31,098 nt of DNA from a virus. The DNA lies in IMG/VR virus record IMGVR_UViG_3300001450_000155, positions 1 through 31,098 of that record. One strand, given 5' to 3'. The notes beneath the pieces are model-generated. The model saw nothing but the letters and a program-made list of their open reading frames with translations. It did not search any database and was not told where the DNA came from. This document shows, piece by piece, positions 7,322 through 16,046 of the stretch (position 1 is its first letter; every line of letters begins with the position of its first letter). A program made the translations under genes and the position numbers.

Positions 7322-8640
7322 ATATCAAAAAAAGTGTTAGGTATTATAGTTTCTCTATAATTTATATTATCTATCCAAAAGTTACTATTACAGTTAATCA
7401 TAACTATACTACCTTCGGAATTTTGAGTTACAGAAGATTTAGGGTTAAAGCAAAGTAGTAATTCAGTAAAAGTTCTACGATTAATTATATCTAAGCTTTC
7501 TTTTTTTAAAATAACTACTATTCCTTTATAATTATTTTCTTCAACTATAGTATTAAAATTTAAATTATTAATTTCTTTACTATTTTTTATATAGTAATCA
7601 GACTCTAAGTGATTCTGGTAGAAATATTCAGAAGGTTTATTGGAAGGAATTTCTAGATATCCTTTTAAACTTTTATATAAGTCTGAATATATTCTCAGAT
7701 CTTTTATTGCAAGCTTAATCTTAGAAGGGTCAATAGGGGTACTAGCAAAATGTTCTCTATTGTTGTAAACTGCAGAGTTTTGGTGATCACCTGTCAATTT
7801 ATTTTTAGCTTTTCTAAATACGCCTTTAAAATCATCTTTAGTTCCTTTATCTACATACACTTTTATTTCATTATCAAAAAATATTTTGCAAAAATTATTA
7901 AAAGAGTAAAAAGTATCAAAAGCATATTGATCACTAGGGTGTATAGAGTTGTGTGAACTTTTAGTTTTTAAGGGGTTTAAAGATTTTATTATTCTATTTG
8001 CTTTTAGTACAAACGTTTCAGTAGCTTCATGATATTTTATTTTACCATCTATATTAGGAACATTGAAATCTATGTAATAGTCTTTATCGCTTGTAAAAGG
8101 TGTGTAGTATTTAAATAAGTCTTCTACTGAGTTAATTTTAGTTAAAGAGTTATTGGGTTTAAAATTAACCTTATGTTCTTTATTTATATAAATTAAAACA
8201 TTTTTTAGAGGAGAATTTAAAAAGAAAGCTGTGTTCATTCTAGTAAACCCGGGATGTGTTACAGTTTCATATTTTTTAAAATTCGCATCTAGATCATTTA
8301 TTTCTATTTCTTCATTACTAAAATTAGGTTTTATACTTACGTGTACAGGTAAATTAGAACTCATATTAGTAGTGATGAGAGTATCAATCATATTCACCCT
8401 ATGTCTTAACGTTAATGGTTGATCATGGTAGGTTAGGTATTCAAATAATCTAGCAGGTAAAGAAATATACTGGTTAATAGAGCTAATAAAGCCGTCTACT
8501 GAGAAGAGAAATCTCTTTCTAACAAATTCTAAAGAATTATCAGCACACCACGAAGGTTTAAAAGAACTACAATGGTATATATCAGTAGATTCAAATACTT
8601 TTTTTATTATATCAATACTTGAAGGGGTTATTTTTATCAT
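7318..8640 (-). CDS. Unknown 440-residue protein with a HPGxTR motif
   Basis: No family was recognised with confidence. The protein is soluble-looking, rich in Asn, Lys, Ile, Phe and Tyr, with no signal peptide or membrane span. The one striking segment is THPGFTRMNTAFFLNSPL at about residues 128-145, followed by a VLIYI strand. This resembles the GxHR helix-plus-strand unit of the two ParB-like paralogs at 11353-12300 and 16697-17566, so it may be a distant third member. The N-terminal part (FKPSWCADNSLEFVRKRFLF, 28-47) and the C-terminal part after about residue 330 show nothing familiar. It overlaps the aminotransferase gene by 29 bases and the dehydrogenase gene by 4. It looks more AT-rich than the structural genes, in keeping with recent acquisition. 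Confidence 0.5.
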   Translation of the reverse strand: MIKITPSSIDIIKKVFESTDIYHCSSFKPSWCADNSLEFVRKRFLFSVDGFISSINQYISLPARLFEYLTYHDQPLTLRHRVNMIDTLITTNMSSNLPVHVSIKPNFSNEEIEINDLDANFKKYETVTHPGFTRMNTAFFLNSPLKNVLIYINKEHKVNFKPNNSLTKINSVEDLFKYYTPFTSDKDYYIDFNVPNIDGKIKYHEATETFVLKANRIIKSLNPLKTKSSHNSIHPSDQYAFDTFYSFNNFCKIFFDNEIKVYVDKGTKDDFKGVFRKAKNKLTGDHQNSAVYNNREHFASTPIDPSKIKLAIKDLRIYSDLYKSLKGYLEIPSNKPSEYFYQNHLESDYYIKNSKEINNLNFNTIVEENNYKGIVVILKKESLDIINRRTFTELLLCFNPKSSVTQNSEGSIVMINCNSNFWIDNINYRETIIPNTFFDI

Positions 8641-9631
8641 TATGTAACTTTAAATCATAGTTAAACTTTACGTACTCTTTACCGTCTGGTAAAATTAGGG
8701 TTCTAAAAGACATTCCTAAATCGTTAAAAAATTTTAAATTGTCCCTTTTGCCCCATCGTTCTACAAAAAACCAACTAGCATCTGTATCGATAATATTATA
8801 GTTAAGCTTTTTGAGCTGTTTAATAGCTAGTTGTTTATCAATATATGTTTTATTTATATAGCTATTATAGTCTTGTATATTATCTAATATAAATTCAGTA
8901 TATTTTGCTCCAACTCCATTTATTTCATACATTGCTCTAAATTTAGAAAGATATTCTAAATTTTCCTTTGAAGAAACTAAAAAACCTACCCTACATCCTG
9001 CTGCTCCATAAGCTTTTGAAAAAGTTTTCGTTACTATTAGATTAGAATATTTTTTAATTAAATGTATACAGCTATCTTGTCCAGTAAATTCTATGTATGC
9101 TTCATCTATTATAACATGTAGTCCTGTCTCTAATAGTATTACTATATCTTTTTCACTATATAAATCTCCTAAAGGTGAATTTGGATTAGCTAAAATAATA
9201 AATTTAGTATTTTTATCTATAAGCGATAATAGATTAGAAATATCTAATTTCATATTAACATAACTTGCCTTACGTAGTTCAGATTGATATAAGTCACAGA
9301 ATACCTGGTACATTGGAAAACAGTAGTCTGAGGTTATTATATTTTTACTTTTAATATCAAATGTTTCAAATATAGTCTTTATAGCAAAAGTAGAACCAGG
9401 AGTTAAAAGTAAATTTTCTACTTCAATATCATAATAATCACAAATTTTCTCTTTTAAGCTTGTAGTGTTAGGGTAAAAGCATAAATCTGTCTGTTTTAAG
9501 CTATTAAAAAATTTTTTTAAGAGATCATCAGGTAACGGAAAATTTCTTTCATTTTGAGTTAAAACGTATTTATATTTAGTTTTATCTTCTTGATTACATT
9601 TTCTATAGACTGTTTTTAAATGTTTTTTCAT
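8612..9631 (-). CDS. PLP-dependent aminotransferase (class I/II, HisC-like)
   Basis: A 339-residue fold-type I aminotransferase of the histidinol-phosphate aminotransferase / CobD group. The start YKYVLTQNERNFPLPDDLLK is the usual N-terminal lid. LLTPGSTFAIKTIF holds the phosphate-binding turn, ILANPNSPLGDLYS (146-159) carries the conserved NPNxP, VIIDEAYIEF (173-182) contributes Asp176, TKTFSKAYGAAGCRVGF (201-217) supplies the Schiff-base Lys206 and a phosphate-binding Arg214. Length is close to family average. It would transfer an amino group between an amino acid and a keto-compound, or decarboxylate an amino-acid phosphate as CobD does. Linked by 4-base and 29-base overlaps to its neighbours. 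In this setting it may make an amino-sugar or an amino-acid substituent; the substrate is not decided. Confidence 0.88.
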   Translation of the reverse strand: MKKHLKTVYRKCNQEDKTKYKYVLTQNERNFPLPDDLLKKFFNSLKQTDLCFYPNTTSLKEKICDYYDIEVENLLLTPGSTFAIKTIFETFDIKSKNIITSDYCFPMYQVFCDLYQSELRKASYVNMKLDISNLLSLIDKNTKFIILANPNSPLGDLYSEKDIVILLETGLHVIIDEAYIEFTGQDSCIHLIKKYSNLIVTKTFSKAYGAAGCRVGFLVSSKENLEYLSKFRAMYEINGVGAKYTEFILDNIQDYNSYINKTYIDKQLAIKQLKKLNYNIIDTDASWFFVERWGKRDNLKFFNDLGMSFRTLILPDGKEYVKFNYDLKLHNDKNNPFKY

Positions 9632-10437
9632 ACTATACTTTTATTCCACAGCTGGTTTCTAAATTCTTCTACAGTAAATTTATATAAGTCTATACCATGT
9701 TTATTTATTAAGGTACTTAAATGTTGTTTAGTAGGTACTCCAGGTTTAAAGTTGTTACCATTAGATCTAACTATAGTACTTAATAAATTACCTATTCTAT
9801 AGTTGTAAATTTGTTTAAAGTTTAACCAACTACCGCAGTATCTGTGTATACCTTTAGGAGGAAGTAAACAATCGATATAACAATCTGAAAAGCAGTCTTT
9901 ATGTTTAAGTATAGCTTCAGGGCTTCCGTACCAAAATAAATCTCTAGAACAAAATAATGAACCTTTTTTGTAACTAGTTCCAGATTCATTGTATATGATA
10001 TTCGGACCAAGATCGTAATTATTATTTACTATAATGTCTAAAGATTCTTTATAAATAAAAATATCACATCTAGCTAATATACAAATATCGTAATCTTCTT
10101 TTACTAATTCACAAACTTTGCTTTTTAAAAAAGAATACTGTGGAGTATAGTTAGGGAGTTTATCTACTGATAAGTTAACGGTAGGGTAAAAGTGGGGTGC
10201 TACATTATTTCGTACTTCTAACTCATTATGAATAGAATAAGCTTTAAGTTTAAGATTAATATTACTTGAAAATTTTTCTTCTGCTCCTTTGTGCGGTGGA
10301 ATAATTAGAGAATTTTCCCAAGTAGAAAGATAAAAATCAAATTTTACATTAGGATATAGTTTGCTGTAGTAAGAAAATACTGTACTGCATTCTTCCCAAG
10401 ATCTCAAAAGTCCATGTAAAAGTATAGCTATTTTCAT
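9628..10437 (-). CDS. Glycosyltransferase-like protein, 'SGxL' family, copy 2
   Basis: A 269-residue cytosolic protein. It starts MKIAILLHGLLRSW, closely like the start of 18477-19259 (MKIAVCLSGQLRQW). It has a DFYLSTWENS strand at about 34-43 and an ILARCDIFIYK motif (R123, D125) where the paralogs carry SRPDL or FKPDL. The shared plan is an N-terminal loop, a T-W strand, a long helix and an Arg/Lys-x-Asp metal- or sugar-binding motif, typical of glycosyltransferase-like proteins in polysaccharide loci. A final Trp-rich segment (LWNKSIV) ends the protein. It overlaps a radical-SAM gene upstream and the aminotransferase downstream, each by 4 bases. Donor and acceptor sugars are unknown. Confidence 0.6.
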   Translation of the reverse strand: MKIAILLHGLLRSWEECSTVFSYYSKLYPNVKFDFYLSTWENSLIIPPHKGAEEKFSSNINLKLKAYSIHNELEVRNNVAPHFYPTVNLSVDKLPNYTPQYSFLKSKVCELVKEDYDICILARCDIFIYKESLDIIVNNNYDLGPNIIYNESGTSYKKGSLFCSRDLFWYGSPEAILKHKDCFSDCYIDCLLPPKGIHRYCGSWLNFKQIYNYRIGNLLSTIVRSNGNNFKPGVPTKQHLSTLINKHGIDLYKFTVEEFRNQLWNKSIV

Positions 10438-11363
10438 TTTGCTTGAAGTTGTTTTAATAAAGGTGTCAACTCTTTATATGAACAGTTTTTACAGTGGCTT
10501 GTAGGGTTATTAGTATTACATCCTTTCTGGACTGCATTATAATCTTTAGATTGTCTTATATCTTCAATAGTCTCTTCAAAAAGATTACCAAAAGGTTCTG
10601 CACCGGTATTTAAGCAACACATTTTTACGTGTCCTTCAACAGTAGTGTATATACCTTCTTTTACCCAAAAGCAATCTTCATATTCCCAATCAGACTTACC
10701 TTTGATGTTGTCTTTCCAATTTTTGTTAAGGTATTCTACTTGTTCTAAGGTATACCCACCAGGCATACTCTTATCTTCACTCCAATCTTGTGCAATATTC
10801 AGTCTCAACTCTTCTAAATCGTATACATCTACTATTTCTTTCTGTATAGTACCAATATCGTAAATATTATCGTGATTTACAACATAATTACATGTTACTC
10901 TACAACCATGTCTAGGCATATCTTTAAAATCCTTTAAAAACCTCATCAGTTTTTCCCATTTAGCTGGAGCTCTATCTCTTTCGTAAGAATCTTTGTACCC
11001 ATCTATACTAAAGTACAGTAAATCTATGTATTTCATAGATTCATTGAATTTTTTACCCATTTTAGTGTCAGGTCTAATAGGGTATTGGCAATTTGTAGCA
11101 ACTATAAGGAAAGCTTCAGGAAAATATTCTTTAAAGGTTTTACATATCTCATCGAATTGAGGATGCAACATAGGTTCTCCCATCCCCATTAATTTAGCCT
11201 CTTTTATTGGGTGGTGTTTAATATTGTCTAATAGCTTTCTAAACTTAAGAAGTGGCATATGCTGTAGTGCACCAATAACTTCTTCTCTGTTACAAAAAGA
11301 ACACTGTAAGTTACAGTAATTAGTAGTTTCAAAATAAGCATATGTGATTGGTTTATTCCCCAT
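10434..11363 (-). CDS. Radical SAM / SPASM protein, copy 1
   Basis: About 309 residues. The radical-SAM 4Fe-4S motif CNLQCSFC (C17, C21, C24) is near the N-terminus, and GMGEP marks the SAM-binding GGEP equivalent. A C-terminal SPASM region has candidate auxiliary-cluster cysteines C231, C249, C250, C282, C291 and C294 (last part CKNCSYKE). Such enzymes make a 5'-deoxyadenosyl radical and modify peptides or sugars, for example by epimerisation or dehydrogenation. The frame can be extended upstream to a TTG at 11393, giving a 41-base overlap. The ATG at 11363 gives 11 bases and a normal-looking start (MGNKPITYAYFETTNYC), so it is preferred. One of three radical-SAM genes in the island; substrate unknown. 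Confidence 0.87.
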   Translation of the reverse strand: MGNKPITYAYFETTNYCNLQCSFCNREEVIGALQHMPLLKFRKLLDNIKHHPIKEAKLMGMGEPMLHPQFDEICKTFKEYFPEAFLIVATNCQYPIRPDTKMGKKFNESMKYIDLLYFSIDGYKDSYERDRAPAKWEKLMRFLKDFKDMPRHGCRVTCNYVVNHDNIYDIGTIQKEIVDVYDLEELRLNIAQDWSEDKSMPGGYTLEQVEYLNKNWKDNIKGKSDWEYEDCFWVKEGIYTTVEGHVKMCCLNTGAEPFGNLFEETIEDIRQSKDYNAVQKGCNTNNPTSHCKNCSYKELTPLLKQLQAK

Positions 11364-12300
11364 GGTAAAAAATCTGTTTAGTACTGAATTCAAACTCGGT
11401 TTGTTTTGTGTCTAAATTAAAGTAAAAATTTAAATATTTGTACTCTCCTTGATGATAGAAATTTTTTAAATTCGATTGACCAGTCCATTTAGTTAAACCG
11501 TACGGTTGGGGTATGATAAAAGGGAAATTTATTTTATTAAAAGATGTCATTATCAATCTATGAAAACTATGGTAAGCAAGTTTATTATAAAAAGTCCAAA
11601 CAGCGGGAAATAACAATCCGTCTTTTTTCATTTGCATATAACCATTAATTGGAAAATCATGACTCCAGTCTGGGTATCTTTTATCGTATTTATTTACTAT
11701 TTCTTTTACTTTATCTATATTATCCCACCCTATGGTTTCTTCTACTTCTATTACAAAATCTTTTGCAATACTTATATCTACACCATTGCTTGTCTTTTTT
11801 AAATTATTATAAATTATTTCGTGGGGTATTTCTTGATACATCCATTCTCCGGTAATTTTTTTATTTACTTTTGGTTGAAAGTAATATTCATACAGACTAG
11901 GTGTTGCAAAACCACTTCTAATTTGACCATCTCTTCCGTTATAGTTACTAGTTTTACCCTTAAATTTAAGATTACTTCCGTCATGGTATTCAGGTTTATT
12001 GAAATTTCTAAATTGAGGTAGACTGTAAGCTATTTTTTTAACTGGTTCATAATAGTTGCCATGAAGTTTATAAAAATCTATATCGCAGTTTTTTGGATTA
12101 TATTTATCGTGATAGTTTTTTAATTCTTCGTGTTTAAATTGTGATTTATGAATATTTACAAAATAGTAACCGTTATCAACACTAAATTTATATTCTCTTT
12201 TAAATGATTTCATTCCTCTATGATATCTATCTAAGACATTGTCCATAGACATAGTATCATATGGTTTTAAATCGTTAAATATTCCTTTCCACCACTTCAT
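11353..12300 (-). CDS. ParB-like-motif protein of unknown function, copy 1
   Basis: A 315-residue protein, clearly paralogous to 16697-17566. Both begin with the same block (here NDLKPYDTMSMDNVLDRY, there SDLKPFDILSNQEVIDKY). Both have a middle segment DKRYPDW / DKKYPEL, then a strand ending GLLFPA / GIFFPI. Next comes a helix starting with His-Arg (H247-R248 here; GTHR there), then a proline-rich strand FPFIIPQP / VPILVQHP and a C-terminal beta hairpin. The GxHR-helix-[VF]PxxV unit resembles the nucleotide-binding ParB / sulfiredoxin-like fold, but in this copy the Gly of GxHR is not kept. No function can be named. It shares one base with the upstream glycosyltransferase (TAATG junction) and overlaps the radical-SAM gene downstream. 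Confidence 0.6.
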   Translation of the reverse strand: MKWWKGIFNDLKPYDTMSMDNVLDRYHRGMKSFKREYKFSVDNGYYFVNIHKSQFKHEELKNYHDKYNPKNCDIDFYKLHGNYYEPVKKIAYSLPQFRNFNKPEYHDGSNLKFKGKTSNYNGRDGQIRSGFATPSLYEYYFQPKVNKKITGEWMYQEIPHEIIYNNLKKTSNGVDISIAKDFVIEVEETIGWDNIDKVKEIVNKYDKRYPDWSHDFPINGYMQMKKDGLLFPAVWTFYNKLAYHSFHRLIMTSFNKINFPFIIPQPYGLTKWTGQSNLKNFYHQGEYKYLNFYFNLDTKQTEFEFSTKQIFYHGE

Positions 12301-12998
12301 TATAGTAAATTGTATTGATTAAGCCATACCTCTTTATAATCACCATCCCAACTATTATGCCATGGCCCTCCATTAGTAAAATGTATAGCTTTAGGATCAA
12401 CAGAATTACCGTAATCACCTTCTAGCCAATTATACTCTAATGGTATATTTCCTATTTTTTCATCTTTAGTCCAAAGCATACGGTGTAGGTATTTTGGTGA
12501 TTCGTTATTAATAACATCAGGAGTTAACTCTTTACAGTGACTATCTGAGCAGTTAAATAGCATTAGGCTTGACCAATTTTTTCTAGGGTATATGGTCTGC
12601 TTAAGTCCGTCCATTTTAGTACTACTAGTTGGTGTATATTCATGTTTACAGCACATAACAGAATGTTTAGTATCAAAGTATTTTAACACGTCAGTAATAT
12701 CAGTTTGCCATAAAAAATCTGAATCACAAAATAATGATATTCCTCTATAGTTACTAAGATAGGGAACTAAAAATCTAGAATATGTAAATTCTGTGGAAGC
12801 CAAAGGGTCTTTTTCTCTATCGTAAATTCCTATTTTAATAAGTTCATCTAATTTTAATGGTATTATTTGTACTCTAGTATTAAAATTTCTTATTGAACCT
12901 TTACATACTTCGTAAGGAGGGTTTATAATTCCTTTTCCTAGTGGGTCTTCATCTTGTCTAGAATCGTATCCTACAAATATTTTAAGACTTTCTTTCAT
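12300..12998 (-). CDS. Glycosyltransferase, GT8-like GT-A fold
   Basis: A 232-residue protein with the features of a small GT-A glycosyltransferase. It starts with the strand LKIFVGYDSRQDEDP (5-19), then STEFTYSRFLVPYL (68-81), which is the usual helix before the metal site, and ISLFCDSDFLW with the D92-x-D94 metal/nucleotide motif. Near the C-terminus AIHFTNGGPWHNSW supplies the His-x-x-x-Gly-x-x-x-x-W element that closes over the donor in GT8-like enzymes. It would add one sugar from a nucleotide-sugar in the cytosol. It overlaps the SDR gene by 17 bases and touches the ParB-like gene by one base. Donor not known. Confidence 0.75.
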   Translation of the reverse strand: MKESLKIFVGYDSRQDEDPLGKGIINPPYEVCKGSIRNFNTRVQIIPLKLDELIKIGIYDREKDPLASTEFTYSRFLVPYLSNYRGISLFCDSDFLWQTDITDVLKYFDTKHSVMCCKHEYTPTSSTKMDGLKQTIYPRKNWSSLMLFNCSDSHCKELTPDVINNESPKYLHRMLWTKDEKIGNIPLEYNWLEGDYGNSVDPKAIHFTNGGPWHNSWDGDYKEVWLNQYNLL

Positions 12999-13473
12999 CT
13001 TTCATTTTTGATATTTGATTATACGGTGTTTTATGCCATATAGATAATTCTCCTACCTCAATATGAGATGGAAGATAAATACAGTATTCAATAGCATCAA
13101 CTACTTCTCTGTATTTTAAAGAAGGTAAGTCTGATTCTAATAACCCTGGGTTAATATCTATAATTCTGCATTTTTTATCACTGTTTAACCTTAAGTTATT
13201 AGATAACTGGCTTAATGCTGCTTTAGAAGCAGAATATAAATAACCTTTCGATATATTAGGATACTTACTTCTACTAATAATATTTACTATTGTCTTATCA
13301 GTATCTTTCCATTTATCGAATACTGTCATAAGTAGTTCTGTTTGATTAAAACTATTATGTCTGTTATTAATAAATACATCACTAGTTTCATCAAATCCAT
13401 CTACTACATAGTTGAACCGTTTAGCTATTTCTAATCCTAAACCTCTATGACTATTTGTTATTGAAATTTTCAT
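12982..13473 (-). CDS. Short SDR-family oxidoreductase
   Basis: A 163-residue protein with a compact Rossmann fold. The N-terminal loop TNSHRGLG (T6, G11, G13) replaces the usual TGxxxGxG, INNRHN (35-40) stands for NNAG, and IISRS supplies the catalytic Ser (about 67). YSASK (Y80 and K84) is the catalytic YxxxK, and INPGLLESD is the usual PG element after the active site. Classical SDRs have about 250 residues. This one lacks the second strand region after the first helix and much of the C-terminus, so cofactor use may be altered. It would reduce or oxidise a sugar or similar compound. Tightly packed between a radical-SAM gene (4-base overlap) and a glycosyltransferase gene (17-base overlap). 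Confidence 0.75.
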   Translation of the reverse strand: MKISITNSHRGLGLEIAKRFNYVVDGFDETSDVFINNRHNSFNQTELLMTVFDKWKDTDKTIVNIISRSKYPNISKGYLYSASKAALSQLSNNLRLNSDKKCRIIDINPGLLESDLPSLKYREVVDAIEYCIYLPSHIEVGELSIWHKTPYNQISKMKDERKS

Positions 13474-14345
13474 AAACTAGATTTTAATATTTCAAAACTT
13501 GGTTTACCGAATAACTGACCATTAACGGTACATTTATTACAAGGACTTTCAGAACGGTCACCTTTAATGAGTCTTTTACGAATTACGTTAAGTTCCTCTC
13601 CTAACCATACATCTCTTAATCTATATTTAGCTAAGTTGCCGACTTTTCTTTCTTTTTGCCAATCATTAGCACAGAAAATTACCTCTCCATCCCAATCAAC
13701 AAACATTTTATAGAAAGGATAATGGCAAGGTTGACCTTTTAACTTGTCAACTGACTCTTCATCTAAACCTAACCAGGTAATCGAACCTCCTCTATTATTA
13801 ATATTCAACCCATAATCAGCTTGTGAGTAATGAGCTCTGTATTTGTATTTAGATTTGTCAATATCTTTCATAATAACGTCAAACTTTTTAATTTGATCGA
13901 TACCATCGTATAGATTTATATAAAGTAAGTCTAATCCTGAGTCGAATAACTGTTTTGCGTATTGAGGTGTCAATCTATCACCGTTAGTATTACACTCTGC
14001 TGTAGTTTCAGGTAACTTGTCTTTCAGTACTCTTATTATTTCAGCAAAATTCTTATTAAGTAAGTTTTCGCTAAAGCCACTGTAAGATATTTTTCCTTTA
14101 AAATTATCTATGCTTAAATTATCCGCTATAGCATTAGCTGTAGCTATAGACATGTTAAGGTTTCTGTTAGGATAGACACTTCTATCATGTCTAGGGCAAA
14201 ATACACACGTTCTATTGCACAGTTCAGTGGTATTAACCTCTACTGTTAGCAATGAGCTCAAAGGATTAGATGAGTCTACATTTTCAAAATGAAGTTTCTC
14301 TTGATTCTTCCTATGCTCTAAGAATGTATCTTTATTTTCTGCCAT
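13470..14345 (-). CDS. Radical SAM / SPASM protein, copy 2
   Basis: A 291-residue radical-SAM enzyme. The cluster motif is CNRTCVFC (C43, C47, C50) after the strand LTVEVNTTEL. ISYSGFSEN occupies the GGEP position. In the C-terminal SPASM region CHYPFYKMFVDWDGEVIFC gives C207 and C225, and SPCNKC gives C269 and C272. The FVDWDGEVIFCxND and KVGNLAKYRLRDVW segments are standard for SPASM proteins. The reaction is unknown; family members act on peptides and on sugars or cyclitols. It begins 14 bases inside the nucleotidyltransferase gene and overlaps the SDR by 4, so it may act on the same activated sugar. This is a guess from context. Confidence 0.88.
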   Translation of the reverse strand: MAENKDTFLEHRKNQEKLHFENVDSSNPLSSLLTVEVNTTELCNRTCVFCPRHDRSVYPNRNLNMSIATANAIADNLSIDNFKGKISYSGFSENLLNKNFAEIIRVLKDKLPETTAECNTNGDRLTPQYAKQLFDSGLDLLYINLYDGIDQIKKFDVIMKDIDKSKYKYRAHYSQADYGLNINNRGGSITWLGLDEESVDKLKGQPCHYPFYKMFVDWDGEVIFCANDWQKERKVGNLAKYRLRDVWLGEELNVIRKRLIKGDRSESPCNKCTVNGQLFGKPSFEILKSSL

Positions 14346-15063
14346 TTAAATATTCTTCTAAGTCTTCTGGTGTTCCCATTTGATAAACTTTATCAACTTG
14401 AGTTATTACAATTCGTTTTCCAGCTTTAACTGCATAATTATAAACTGGTGCTACATAAAACTCGTTATTTAATCTGTCATCTGCTTCAATCATCTGTTCG
14501 GCAAACTTTACAAAATCAGATCCTCTACTCCAATAGTAATACCCTGCAGTAGCATCATTTGATATCTGTTTCTTTTCTGCTACCTCAGTCACATATCCAT
14601 CGTCATCTGTCTTAGCATACGACCATTTAGGTCCTTCTCCTTTAAAGCATGGCATTCCTCCATCATGTAGACTTAATCTACTGTATGTTTCATTTGGATC
14701 GTAGTCAATCATTTGATCAGAGTTGAAACTTAGGAGAGGAACCTTATTATCAATAAACTCTTTTGCTGTAAGTAGTGTACAGGCAGCTCCTTCTGTAATA
14801 CCGTCTAGTTTTATTATTTCAATATTATCATGTCCAATTAACTTATTAAATAACGAAAAGTCATACTCTGCAAAGTCAGCTTTCTGACATAGTATAATAA
14901 ATTTAAAGTTCTTATCAAACTCTATATTAAGATTTTCTATAACTCGTACAATCATTGGTTTACCGTTAACATCTATAAAAGGCTTAGAGTCTTTATAACC
15001 TTGTTGTCTAAATCTTGAACCTCTACCTGCCATCGGTAGTACTATATTAAAAAATTGTTTCAT
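14332..15063 (-). CDS. Sugar-phosphate nucleotidyltransferase
   Basis: A 243-residue single-domain nucleotidyltransferase that joins a sugar-1-phosphate to an NTP. It has the nucleotide-binding loop LPMAGRGSRF (9-18), DSKPFIDVNGKPMI with the conserved Lys, ITEGAACTLL (89-98), a metal-site Asp in FNSDQ (D116), GPKWSYAK and VTEVAEKK, NEFYVAPVYN and the C-terminal MGTPEDLEEYL. It aligns along its length with the C-terminal half of 4310-5674, so the island carries two diverged copies of one enzyme type, perhaps for two donor sugars. The start overlaps the SGNH gene by 17 bases. Confidence 0.9.
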   Translation of the reverse strand: MKQFFNIVLPMAGRGSRFRQQGYKDSKPFIDVNGKPMIVRVIENLNIEFDKNFKFIILCQKADFAEYDFSLFNKLIGHDNIEIIKLDGITEGAACTLLTAKEFIDNKVPLLSFNSDQMIDYDPNETYSRLSLHDGGMPCFKGEGPKWSYAKTDDDGYVTEVAEKKQISNDATAGYYYWSRGSDFVKFAEQMIEADDRLNNEFYVAPVYNYAVKAGKRIVITQVDKVYQMGTPEDLEEYLNGRK

Positions 15064-15751
15064 GCAACATCTTAGAAATTAATGTACAGTCATCTGCTGT
15101 TGGATGACCAGTGGGGTTATCTGTTATATTAAAATGTATAACTTTATCTTTATTTATATAATTTAAAAACCTATTGTTACTTCCGAAAAGCATTATATGG
15201 TAATTAAATTTATTATATTCTAAAAAACTCTGTAAACCAATAAGGTAGTTTAGGTCTCTAGTGAATACATCTTCTTTATATTCTGGGTTATGAGTAATAA
15301 GCTGCTTTAAATATTCTCTTTTAGCTAAATATATTGGTAATATTTTTACATCTAAATCTTCTTTTCGAATAATATTAGCTTGGGAAGTAAATGTATCAGT
15401 ATTAGTTTTTAAATGTTTATGTGAATTAAACCTTCTAAAGTTTGAAACTTTACTTCTTAAATTTACTTCTTCATAATCAACAGGAGTTATATTAATATTA
15501 AACCCTTTGTAAGTAAAAAATTCCCTTCCTGGCCATGTCCCTCCTATAACTACTGAGGTATTTTTACTATCTAGCTTTCTTAAATGGGAAATACTATTTA
15601 AGTATATAGACCCCATAGATTGACCGTTTATAGCACAATTATATAGAGTAGTATTTGACAGTTCAGATAATTTAAAAGGCCATGTTTCATGATCCTCTAA
15701 ATAATTTCCTGCCGTATAACTGCAGCCATTAATATATAAATTATTTTCCAT
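15047..15751 (-). CDS. SGNH/GDSL-like esterase or O-acyltransferase
   Basis: About 234 residues. Block I is INGCSYTAGNY (candidate nucleophile S11, with GCS in place of GDS), followed by HETWPFKLSE, then NCAINGQSMGSI (oxyanion Gly/Asn block), VVIGGTWPGREFF and a C-terminal NPTGHPTADDC whose His216 would be the catalytic base. The layout matches the N-terminal domain of 19692-21821 (GDSWTAGD, WPHKL, IIIGLTSPER, DGIHPNEKGH), so the two are paralogs. Members remove or add acyl groups on sugars, for example the O-acetyls of sialic acids. An upstream ATG at 15784 would add 11 residues and give a 44-base overlap; the start at 15751 overlaps the HAD gene by only 11 bases and fits the family start better. 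Confidence 0.7.
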   Translation of the reverse strand: MENNLYINGCSYTAGNYLEDHETWPFKLSELSNTTLYNCAINGQSMGSIYLNSISHLRKLDSKNTSVVIGGTWPGREFFTYKGFNINITPVDYEEVNLRSKVSNFRRFNSHKHLKTNTDTFTSQANIIRKEDLDVKILPIYLAKREYLKQLITHNPEYKEDVFTRDLNYLIGLQSFLEYNKFNYHIMLFGSNNRFLNYINKDKVIHFNITDNPTGHPTADDCTLISKMLHETIF

Positions 15752-16046
15752 CAAAAAAATCTTTAGGGTGTATACCCCTATCATCTATAAATACATCTGC
15801 ATCGAAAGGCTTAAAATATAGATGGTGATATTTACATCCCCATACTTCTAACTGGGCTTCAGTAATAGGCCTGTAGTATTTTTCACCTCTACCGCTTTTA
15901 TTGCCTCTAGCAGTATAGTATATTATAGTATGACCTTCATCATACATTTTATTAATCTTTTCTATTCTTCCTTTAAAAGGTTTTCTGTCTATTACAGGGC
16001 CTTCTTCTTTGCAAATAGTATCATCAATGTCTATTACGTATTTCAT
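15741..16046 (-). CDS. Small HAD-family phosphatase
   Basis: A 101-residue capless HAD hydrolase. Motif I is YVIDIDDT (D6, D8), motif II is IIYYTARG (T45, with R47), motif III Lys is in LYFKPFDAD (K79) and motif IV is FIDDRG (D88, D89). This is the pattern of small phosphatases of capsule and LPS loci. It would remove phosphate from a sugar-phosphate. Because it directly follows the NeuA-like gene, a sialate-phosphate is a reasonable guess. It overlaps the cytidylyltransferase gene by 23 bases. Confidence 0.85.
   Translation of the reverse strand: MKYVIDIDDTICKEEGPVIDRKPFKGRIEKINKMYDEGHTIIYYTARGNKSGRGEKYYRPITEAQLEVWGCKYHHLYFKPFDADVFIDDRGIHPKDFFDGK

Noticed and set aside
12982-13473. Short SDR as a broken pseudogene
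   Set aside because: Catalytic Ser, Tyr and Lys and the PG element are all present, there is no internal stop, and overlaps with both neighbours are intact, so a compact functional form is more likely.
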